Of a DNA stretch of 13,573 nt, positions 7,140-12,293 are shown piece by piece. The number at the start of each line of letters is the position of its first letter. Position 1 is the stretch's first letter. Position numbers and translations under genes: made by a program. The stretch is from an uncultured Actinomycetes bacterium. GTDB lineage: Bacteria; Actinomycetota; Actinomycetes; S36-B12; UBA5976. Location: the NCBI GenBank assembly GCA_903925705.1, contig CAIYGJ010000230.1:1-13573 (forward strand), in the 5' to 3' direction. The notes beneath the pieces are model-generated. The model was not told the DNA's origin. It was given only the letters and a program-made list of their open reading frames with translations, and did not search any database.

Positions 7140-8249
7140 TTACTTAGTTTTATTCTGCTCGATTTCGACAAGTTCAGGAATCAAGTCATAGCGCTTGCTA
7201 TATGTATCCATCAAAGCCACTAACGCCGCAGCTACTGGTACTGCAACAATCGCACCGACTGCGCCAAAGAGATTTGCAAAGACTATAACCGAACCAAATG
7301 CAATCGCTGGGTGAATATCCATCGTTATTTTACTTAGCCTTGGGGAGAGTAAGTAGTTTTCAATCTGTTGATAAACAGATGCAAATATGATGATGAAAAC
7401 CGCATCCATTGGGTTATTAAAAACCGCAAACAACACTGGAATCAAAACTCCCAAGTAAGTACCAATGGTCGGGATGAACTGACTTGTGATACCTGTTATC
7501 AATCCAAGTGGTAACCAGTAAGGCAGGCCGATTGCTGCAAAGAATAATGAGTGCGCAGTAGTTGAGGCGAGTGCGAGCAACAACTTGGAAACTACAAAGC
7601 CACCAGTTTTCTTAACAGTGATGTCCCACGTAGTTACAACGACTTTTTGGGCACTTGGATTGAGTAGCGCACCAATCTGGCGCTTGAGGCGTGGCGCATC
7701 TGCAGATAGATAAAAAGAAAACAAGGCAAGTGTCAGGAGTTGAAATAATCCACCAACTATTCCCGAAATGATTCCAACGAATCCACCAGCAAAGTTGCTT
7801 ACCCAATTCGCGATTTGGGAAGGTTGGACATTTAGTTGGTTAATCAGAGTATTAGGATCTAAGTTTTGGTTAAACGTATCGTTTACCCAAGTTGTTAAAT
7901 CTGTCACTAAATTTGGTAAATCTAAGATCAATGATGATGCCTGCGAAAACAGCAGACCACCAAACAGCGCTAAGAATCCGGCAGCAAGGAACGTGATCCC
8001 TAACATCGTTATGCCAGTTGCTGAACCTCGCCGCCAGCCTCGATTTGAAAGCGCAGAAACTGCTGGCTCCATGGCAACTGCAAATAGCAAAGCAAGCAGG
8101 AGTAGCAGAATGAAACTGACATTTTGCTGAAATATCCATAAGCCCAACATGGCGGCTGCAGTAAAGAGAATGATTGTACGAAAGACCCATTTGATAGATG
8201 CCTTATCGAATCCAGTCATGTTTACTGGCTCTTTCGGTGAAGTGCTCAT
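7140..8249 (-). CDS. AI-2E/PerM family transporter (UPF0118)
   Basis: Polytopic membrane protein of the AI-2E (autoinducer-2 exporter-like, PerM) family. Many members are permeases of unknown substrate or ion antiporters, so no AI-2 role should be assumed. The 369 residues have hydrophobic segments near 23-39, 45-63, 78-102, 153-181, 220-240, 246-278, 281-296 and 315-346. The extramembrane stretch at about 103-150 and the signatures FIPTIGTYLG (258-267) and QQIENYLLSPRL (294-305) are typical. The gene lies opposite to its neighbours in the era-recO interval, the slot that holds amiA2, also reversed, in M. tuberculosis. A second possible start is Met11 (ATG at 8217-8219). Confidence 0.92.
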   Translation of the reverse strand: MSTSPKEPVNMTGFDKASIKWVFRTIILFTAAAMLGLWIFQQNVSFILLLLLALLFAVAMEPAVSALSNRGWRRGSATGITMLGITFLAAGFLALFGGLLFSQASSLILDLPNLVTDLTTWVNDTFNQNLDPNTLINQLNVQPSQIANWVSNFAGGFVGIISGIVGGLFQLLTLALFSFYLSADAPRLKRQIGALLNPSAQKVVVTTWDITVKKTGGFVVSKLLLALASTTAHSLFFAAIGLPYWLPLGLITGITSQFIPTIGTYLGVLIPVLFAVFNNPMDAVFIIIFASVYQQIENYLLSPRLSKITMDIHPAIAFGSVIVFANLFGAVGAIVAVPVAAALVALMDTYSKRYDLIPELVEIEQNKTK

Positions 8250-8255
8250 GAAATG

Positions 8256-8261
8256 AGGTTA
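8256..8261 (-). promoter_or_regulatory. Possible -10 element (TAACCT) of the AI-2E family gene
   Basis: On the minus strand TAACCT lies 6 nt before the ATG at 8249, a spacing that would give a leaderless transcript. No good -35 is seen. The 53-nt divergent gap to recO (8250-8302) must contain start signals for both genes unless recO uses a more distant promoter. Confidence 0.25.
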
Positions 8262-8302
8262 CCTGACCAATACCTTGGCCTTGGACGTGACACCATAGAC
8301 AC

Positions 8303-9040
8303 ATGCCCAGTTATCGCGCCGAAGCAATTGTTTTGCGCACTCATAAGTTGGGCGAAGCCGATCGAATCATCACTTTACTCACTCGCGAACGAGGTAAAGT
8401 TCGGGCCGTTGCTAAAGGGGTGCGTCGAACCAAAAGTAAATTCGGTGCTCGCCTGGAACCGTTTAGCCGTGTTGATTTACTTGTTTATGAAGGAAAAAGC
8501 CTAGACATAATCACGCAGGCAGAGTCACTAAACGCGTATGGCCAAGACTTGGCTCTGGATTACACATTGTGGACTGCTGGACAGACCATGCTGGAAACAG
8601 CTGATCGCTTAACGCCCGAGGATTCAATTTCTGCAGAGTCACAGTACTTATTGTTAGTCGGCGCCCTCAGAACACTCGTCACAGGAGAGCACGCATCAAG
8701 TTTGGTGCTGGATGCTTTCTTGCTTAGGTCACTTTCTATGGCGGGATATTCACCGACATTAAGTGCCTGCGTGATTTGTGGAGTGGCTGGGACACAACCG
8801 TTTTTCCATGTTTCAACTGGTGGTGCGTTGTGCGTAGAACATCGAGTACCTGGAAGTGTTGCTCCGCGCCCTGAGTCTTTCGAGCTAATGCAAGCCTTAA
8901 TGTCCGGGGATTGGGAAGTGGCTGATGCTTCCGCTGGTAAAGATCGAAATGAAGTCTCAGGACTTGTTGCCGCTTATGTGCAATGGCACTTAGAACGAGG
9001 ACTCAGATCCTTGCCGTTAGTTGACAGGCAAGCAACTTGA
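8303..9040 (+). CDS. recO: DNA repair protein RecO
   Basis: Recombination mediator of the RecFOR pathway; it loads RecA on SSB-coated single-stranded DNA and anneals strands. The 245 residues begin with an OB fold (YRAEAIVLRTHKLGEADRI, residues 4-22, then RGKVRAVAKGVRRTKSKFG, 30-48). A helical domain follows, with a zinc-finger-like site built from CVIC (Cys156, Cys159) and CVEH (Cys177, His180). This length and order are normal for RecO. The recO-uppS adjacency is conserved in Actinobacteria. The ATG at 8303 has no clear Shine-Dalgarno; the gene starts a new + strand run after the reversed AI-2E-type gene. Confidence 0.95.
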   Translation: MPSYRAEAIVLRTHKLGEADRIITLLTRERGKVRAVAKGVRRTKSKFGARLEPFSRVDLLVYEGKSLDIITQAESLNAYGQDLALDYTLWTAGQTMLETADRLTPEDSISAESQYLLLVGALRTLVTGEHASSLVLDAFLLRSLSMAGYSPTLSACVICGVAGTQPFFHVSTGGALCVEHRVPGSVAPRPESFELMQALMSGDWEVADASAGKDRNEVSGLVAAYVQWHLERGLRSLPLVDRQAT

Positions 9041-9061
9041 GTTTCCTGTACATCACCGTGA

Positions 9062-9067
9062 CAGAAT
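9062..9067 (+). promoter_or_regulatory. Possible -10 element (CAGAAT) upstream of uppS
   Basis: CAGAAT ends 6 nt before the uppS ATG at 9074, so a transcript from it could be leaderless. A TTGAGT at 9037-9042 could act as -35, but the 19-nt spacing is long. It lies in the 33-nt gap after recO. Weak evidence. Confidence 0.25.
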
Positions 9068-9073
9068 TGAATC

Positions 9074-9853
9074 ATGTTGCTTAACCCGCCGCCGCATGTT
9101 TCAGGAGTCAAGCCGCCAAAGATTCAAGCTGATTTAATTCCCAATCACATCGCAATAGTTATGGACGGCAACGGCAGATGGGCCAAGGAACGTGGACTGC
9201 CGCGAACTGCAGGCCACGAGGCCGGCGAAGCCAGTTTGATGGACTGTATTTATGGTTCATTGGAACTTGGTGTTAATTGGTTGTCGGCATATGCATTTTC
9301 AACTGAGAACTGGCGACGCTCCCCAGAAGAAGTTCGCTTCTTGATGAACTTTAATCGTGATGTGATTCGCAGGCGACGTGACGAAATGAACGACATGGGT
9401 GTGCGTATCCGATGGGCTGGTAGACGTCCCAAACTTTGGCGATCAGTTATTGAAGAACTTGAAGCTTGCGAAAAACTAACTGCAAAGAATTCAAAGTTAA
9501 CCGTGACAATGTGCGTTAACTATGGTGGTCGAGCTGAGATTGTGGATGCAGTTTCGGCAATTGCACAGCAAGTTGCAGACGGAATGATTGATCCTAAAAA
9601 AGTTACTGAAAAAACCATTAAGAAATTCTTAGATGAGCCAGAAATGCCAGACGTTGATCTATTTGTTAGATCAAGCGGAGAACAGCGCTTAAGTAATTTC
9701 TTACTGTGGCAAAGCGCCTACTCCGAATTCGTTTTCTTGCCAACTCTTTGGCCGGACTTTGATCGCCGCCATTTATGGCATGCTTGTGAAATTTATGCAT
9801 CTCGCGATCGTCGTTACGGGGGAGCTGTGCCAAACCCTTTGCCAGAAGATTAG
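9074..9853 (+). CDS. uppS: Polyprenyl diphosphate synthase (cis-prenyltransferase UppS)
   Basis: cis-Prenyltransferase that adds isopentenyl diphosphate units to make the long-chain carrier lipid diphosphate for peptidoglycan and other wall polymers. The 259 residues contain all the family signatures: IVMDGNGRWAKERG (28-41, catalytic Asp31), AFSTENW (74-80), MCVNYGGRAEI (146-156) and RSSGEQRLSNFLLWQ (199-213), with the Mg-binding Glu218 in SEFVF. The N-terminal part resembles long-chain (C50) actinobacterial enzymes such as Rv2361c; whether the product is C50 or C55 cannot be decided here. Its stop codon overlaps the convergent zur stop by 4 nt. Confidence 0.96.
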   Translation: MLLNPPPHVSGVKPPKIQADLIPNHIAIVMDGNGRWAKERGLPRTAGHEAGEASLMDCIYGSLELGVNWLSAYAFSTENWRRSPEEVRFLMNFNRDVIRRRRDEMNDMGVRIRWAGRRPKLWRSVIEELEACEKLTAKNSKLTVTMCVNYGGRAEIVDAVSAIAQQVADGMIDPKKVTEKTIKKFLDEPEMPDVDLFVRSSGEQRLSNFLLWQSAYSEFVFLPTLWPDFDRRHLWHACEIYASRDRRYGGAVPNPLPED

Positions 9854-9863
9854 TTCTTCTTGC
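9841..9863. other. Hairpin at the convergent uppS/zur stop codons
   Basis: AGAAGA (9844-9849) and TCTTCT (9855-9860) form a perfect 6-bp stem around the 5-nt loop TTAGT, which holds both overlapping stop codons. Two further outer pairs (GC with GC) form after one mismatch. No T-run follows on either strand, so this is not a standard intrinsic terminator. It could still act as a bidirectional 3'-end structure. Confidence 0.3.
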
Positions 9864-10239
9864 AACTTCGGCAGACGCCAGTAATTTCTAAAGTGTGAGC
9901 AATTTCAGTGAAGCCATTATCAATTCCCACTTGTTTAGCCCAGATCTCAAGCGCCTCACCCGTAATTTCAATAGCAAGGCCGCACTTGGTACAGGTTAAG
10001 TGATGATGATGATCATTGCTACAAAGTCGATACTGGGATTCACCGTCAGTTCCGATGATCATGTCAACATCTCGGGCTTCAAACATCTCAGTCAAATTTC
10101 GATAAACCGTTGAAAGACCTATAGTTTCGCCATTGCTGCTGACCAGTGCGTGAATTTCTTGGGCGCTTCGAAAGTTATCTTGCGAAGTGAGCGCTTCGGT
10201 GATTGCTTTACGCTGCTTAGTTAATCGTTGAGTTGCCAT
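9850..10239 (-). CDS. zur: Fur-family zinc uptake regulator Zur (FurB)
   Basis: Metal-responsive repressor; when loaded with zinc it binds palindromic operators and shuts off zinc uptake and alternative ribosomal protein genes. The 129 residues have the Fur winged helix (TIGLSTVYRNLTEM, 39-52), the metal-binding stretch SNDHHHHLTCTKCG (74-87) and a C-terminal CRSC (Cys123, Cys126). These cysteines form the structural Cys4 zinc site with Cys83 and Cys86. Cys73 is at a place consistent with a Zur sensory-site ligand. Zur is favoured over Fur by its location: furB (Rv2359) lies between uppS and glyS in M. tuberculosis, and here a ZIP transporter is 2 nt upstream in the same operon. The two probably share the promoter at 11009-11037. 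Confidence 0.9.
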   Translation of the reverse strand: MATQRLTKQRKAITEALTSQDNFRSAQEIHALVSSNGETIGLSTVYRNLTEMFEARDVDMIIGTDGESQYRLCSNDHHHHLTCTKCGLAIEITGEALEIWAKQVGIDNGFTEIAHTLEITGVCRSCKKN

Positions 10240-10241
10240 TT

Positions 10242-10979
10242 TTAGCTATGCACCATATTCCCAATTGCAAACATGACAAGTACGCCAGCAACCGTAGCAA
10301 GCAGAGTCATTCGAGATGGCTTGCTGCTGTGTGCCTCTGGCAAAATGTGCGAAGTAGCGAGGTAAATCAGGAAGCCAGCAAACAGCGCGAGATAAAGTCC
10401 AAGGAAATTGTCATTAACAACAATCCGCGCACCTAAATATGCACCACTAATTCTGGCAACTGCATCGGCAATCAAAAGCATGATCGCTTGCTTTTGCCAA
10501 CGCCCGGCGGAGATCAGCATGGATACGGTATTTAAACCATCAGTAAATGCATGAGCTACAACTGCAATCGCAACAACCCATCCCAAAGCCGAACTAACTT
10601 GGAAAGCGATACCAATTGCTAGACCATCGAGGAAGACGTGAATTACCATAGCTGAGGCGGCGATTACCCCAGTTGTATTGTGCGCATGTTCATGAGAATC
10701 GCTGTACTTTGAATCGTGTGGTTCATGTGCACCGGAGTATCGCTCGAGGATATGCAAAGCCAAGAAGCCAACAACAAACATGACCATCACTGCCGGAACA
10801 TGTCCAATTTCTAAATTGCTCAGAATGAAAACTTCTGGAATTAGATCAAAGGAAACTAATCCAAGTAACAGTCCGGCACTTAATCCCAGTACCAAGTGCA
10901 TCCGCTTCCGGGCGCGAAGGGCTAGGAATCCACCAAGGAAAGTTGCAAGTACGGTACCTAGCGCAATTAGAACGGCCAT
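10242..10979 (-). CDS. ZIP family metal (probably zinc) transporter
   Basis: Cytoplasmic membrane transporter of the ZIP family, most likely importing zinc. With the ATG at 10979 it has 245 residues and about eight hydrophobic segments. The metal-path motifs are present: HVFLDGLAIGIAF (114-126) in the fourth helix and HAFTDGLNTV (143-152) in the fifth, plus SHILPE (210-215). A loop at 85-100 is rich in histidine (HEPHDS, then SHEHAH), the usual cytoplasmic ZIP sensor loop between helices 3 and 4. AAAGGAG 5 nt upstream fixes this start; an in-frame TTG at 11009 is rejected. Linkage to zur and the Zur-box-like promoter support zinc as substrate, though ZIP proteins can carry other metals. Confidence 0.9.
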   Translation of the reverse strand: MAVLIALGTVLATFLGGFLALRARKRMHLVLGLSAGLLLGLVSFDLIPEVFILSNLEIGHVPAVMVMFVVGFLALHILERYSGAHEPHDSKYSDSHEHAHNTTGVIAASAMVIHVFLDGLAIGIAFQVSSALGWVVAIAVVAHAFTDGLNTVSMLISAGRWQKQAIMLLIADAVARISGAYLGARIVVNDNFLGLYLALFAGFLIYLATSHILPEAHSSKPSRMTLLATVAGVLVMFAIGNMVHS

Positions 10980-10984
10980 CCGAA

Positions 10985-10991
10985 CTCCTTT
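10985..10991 (-). promoter_or_regulatory. Strong ribosome binding site of the ZIP gene (AAAGGAG)
   Basis: AAAGGAG on the minus strand, 5 nt from the ATG at 10979. It is the best Shine-Dalgarno in the window and settles the start codon. It lies directly downstream of the inverted repeat at 10993-11009. Confidence 0.85.
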
Positions 10992-10992
10992 A

Positions 10993-11013
10993 TTGGGAAC
11001 TGTTCCCAACAGT
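10993..11013. repeat. Two overlapping perfect inverted repeats at the predicted zip transcription start
   Basis: TTGGGAACTGTTCCCAA (10993-11009) is a perfect 8-1-8 palindrome. ACTGTTCCCAACAGT (10999-11013) is a perfect 6-3-6 palindrome sharing its right half and covering most of the -10 hexamer. The predicted transcription start is near 11002. This could be an operator for a second regulator, or an mRNA 5' hairpin next to the ribosome binding site. It does not resemble the Zur box. Confidence 0.65.
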
Positions 11014-11037
11014 AGATTTAATGGGAATCATTGTCAA
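11009..11037 (-). promoter_or_regulatory. Sigma-70-type promoter of the zip-zur operon
   Basis: On the minus strand: TTGACA (-35, 11032-11037, a perfect consensus), a 17-nt spacer, then TACTGT (-10, 11009-11014). Transcription would start near 11002 and give a leader of about 22 nt containing AAAGGAG. This is the best promoter I see in the window. Confidence 0.75.
11022..11036 (-). promoter_or_regulatory. Zur-box-like operator
   Basis: On the minus strand TGACAATGATTCCCA matches 12 of 15 positions of the Streptomyces Zur box TGAAAATGATTTTCA (consensus from memory). The surrounding 23 bp remain partly symmetric, with 8 of 11 arm positions pairing around the central G. It overlaps the -35 element and spacer of the zip promoter, where binding by zinc-loaded Zur would block RNA polymerase. 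This implies autoregulation of the zip-zur operon. Confidence 0.65.
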
Positions 11038-11080
11038 TAAGCCTCCGCTATTTTTCGGCAATCCCATGCTGTAATTGGGT

Positions 11081-11416
11081 ATGGGCCAAGCAAATAAACC
11101 GAAAAAACCAAATCCAGCGGTTCCAGTGGTGACCCATTCAGCTCTGCGCAAGCGGATAACTGACTTGAGCGCCCCTACGTTATTGCGGATCCATGCCCTG
11201 CCAAAGTTTCTGGTCCCGGGAATCATCGCAGTCTTGATGGTGCTTGGACTTTTCTTAGCTGCACCTTATTCGGGGATTGCTTTAACCGTTGTGAGTGTCT
11301 TTATTGGCTGGCTTATGTATTTGTCATGGCCATTACTTGACCCAAGATCGCGATTGATTCGGATTTTAGTATTTCTAATTTTGATCGCCGCTACGTCAGT
11401 TAAGTTCGGCGCTTAG
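11081..11416 (+). CDS. Small three-helix membrane protein, function unknown
   Basis: A 111-residue protein with a basic, proline-rich cytoplasmic N terminus (about residues 1-43, including NKPKKPNP). Three hydrophobic segments follow, near 44-61, 64-83 and 91-106; the second contains GWLMYLSWPLL and a DPRSRLIR turn follows. It resembles small membrane proteins found near glyS in other Actinobacteria (possibly the DUF6703 family, from memory). I take the ATG at 11081; a TTG at 11075 is also in frame. TGTAAT at 11070-11075, 5 nt before the ATG, could be the -10 of a leaderless transcript. The gene is divergent from zip, sharing the intergenic region with the Zur box. No enzymatic motif is visible. 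Confidence 0.75.
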   Translation: MGQANKPKKPNPAVPVVTHSALRKRITDLSAPTLLRIHALPKFLVPGIIAVLMVLGLFLAAPYSGIALTVVSVFIGWLMYLSWPLLDPRSRLIRILVFLILIAATSVKFGA

Positions 11417-11421
11417 TTTTC

Positions 11422-11760
11422 ATGTTGGGAACATTTCATACCATTTGGACGTTTGATGTTTCAGATCCTGCCTCATGGAAAATCGAAGCAAATGAAGCGA
11501 TTCAGATTTTGCAAGGCAGAAGTGGTTTTGTTTCCAGTAGCGTTTTTCACAATGCAGATTCGCCAGAGCGCTATCTCGTTAAAACCGATTGGCTTGACGT
11601 AGGTTCCTATCGACGAGCGCTTGGTTCAATGGAAGCCAAAGTTGGTGTTTGGCCGTTTCTTGCAAATATGCGCGATGAACCAACAGCTTTCGAGTTACTT
11701 ACAGATTTCAGTTCAGATTCATGTATTGAATATGAGTCGAGCGTCAATGGCGAAGTTTGA
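11422..11760 (+). CDS. Antibiotic biosynthesis monooxygenase (ABM) fold protein
   Basis: A 112-residue protein with the pattern of the dimeric alpha/beta-barrel ABM superfamily. A first strand GTFHTIWTFDV (3-13) is followed by a helix rich in acidic and alanine residues (18-31), then RSGFVSSSVFHNADSPERYLV (33-53). Next come KTDWLDVGSYRRALGS (54-69) and a closing DEPTAFELL (85-93). Actinobacterial homologues share the RRAL and DEPxAFE segments. The family includes cofactor-free oxygenases and heme-degrading enzymes, but also many members of unknown role, so the reaction is not predicted. It starts 5 nt after the preceding stop and overlaps the next gene by 14 nt, suggesting joint expression. 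Confidence 0.72.
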   Translation: MLGTFHTIWTFDVSDPASWKIEANEAIQILQGRSGFVSSSVFHNADSPERYLVKTDWLDVGSYRRALGSMEAKVGVWPFLANMRDEPTAFELLTDFSSDSCIEYESSVNGEV

Positions 11761-12187
11761 TTTCATTGATCGAGCTGATGCTGGGCAGAAAATGCTGGCT
11801 ACGTTTAAATCAGAAATCTTGGAACACGATGTAATTGTCGTCGTCCTGCCTGCTGCAGGTGAAATTGCGTTGGCATTCGCAACAGAAATGACATTACCAA
11901 TGCGTGATTTAAACGTTATTCGAACTAGAACCGAAGTCTCCATTCCGAGAATTGGAGATTTAGCAGGTTTAAAAGTTGCTGTAATCGATGATGGTGTCGA
12001 ATCTGGAAGCACTGCGATGGCAATAGGCGCGATGCTTCGAGGAGCATCGGTTAAATCAGCAACGTTAGTTGTTCCAGTTTGCCCAAAGTCAGTTGTGCCA
12101 TATTTACTTGCCGTGTATGACACGATTCATGCTGTGGTTTCGCCGCCTACGCCAAGCTCACTTACCCGACATTACGAAGTAAATTGA
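11747..12187 (+). CDS. Short phosphoribosyltransferase-like protein
   Basis: The reading frame is open from 11621, but the likely start is the ATG at 11747, giving 146 residues that begin with the family opening FIDRADAGQKM (6-16). A second choice is the ATG at 11732. The type I PRTase PRPP-binding loop is clear: VAVIDDGVESGSTAM (77-91). The usual pyrophosphate loop LPRGG appears as LPAAG (34-38), lacking the arginine. The region between the two loops is shorter than in the roughly 200-residue actinobacterial homologues. The C terminus (SPPTPSSLTRHYEV) matches the family's closing segment. The substrate is unknown and activity is doubtful. It overlaps the ABM gene by 14 nt. Confidence 0.75.
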   Translation: MAKFDFIDRADAGQKMLATFKSEILEHDVIVVVLPAAGEIALAFATEMTLPMRDLNVIRTRTEVSIPRIGDLAGLKVAVIDDGVESGSTAMAIGAMLRGASVKSATLVVPVCPKSVVPYLLAVYDTIHAVVSPPTPSSLTRHYEVN

Positions 12188-12233
12188 AGGTAAACCACCA
12201 CTATTAAGCATTTCTAGATTGATTCAAATTAGA

Positions 12234-12239
12234 TAGAAT
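12234..12239 (+). promoter_or_regulatory. Possible -10 element (TAGAAT) of glyS
   Basis: TAGAAT lies in the 106-nt gap before glyS and would give a leader of roughly 40-50 nt. The -35 region is poor (TTTCTA or TTCTAG at 16-17 nt spacing). I see no T-box signature, no clear Shine-Dalgarno and no intrinsic terminator for the upstream gene in this gap. Confidence 0.35.
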
Positions 12240-12293
12240 AGGGTTTCCTGCTACCGGCAACCAGTCGGAAAGCCTTATCGGATGTTGAGTTTC

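Noticed and set aside
7121..7150. Intrinsic terminator between the convergent era and AI-2E genes
   Set aside because: Only the 8-bp palindrome TTCTAGAA and AT-rich sequence are present; there is no GC-rich stem followed by a T-run.
10980..11009. N-terminal extension of the ZIP protein from a TTG at 11009
   Set aside because: It would start at or before the predicted transcription start and would translate through the ribosome binding site and palindrome. AAAGGAG points to the ATG at 10979.
11621..11746. Long version of the phosphoribosyltransferase-like protein starting at 11621
   Set aside because: The extra 42 residues lie out of frame inside the ABM gene and are unlike the family, which begins near the FIDRADAG segment.
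12188..12293. Riboswitch or T-box leader before glyS
   Set aside because: I looked for a T-box signature (TGGNACCGCG-like), long stems and a terminator with a T-run, and found none. The short TTTCC/GGAAA pairing is too weak to call.
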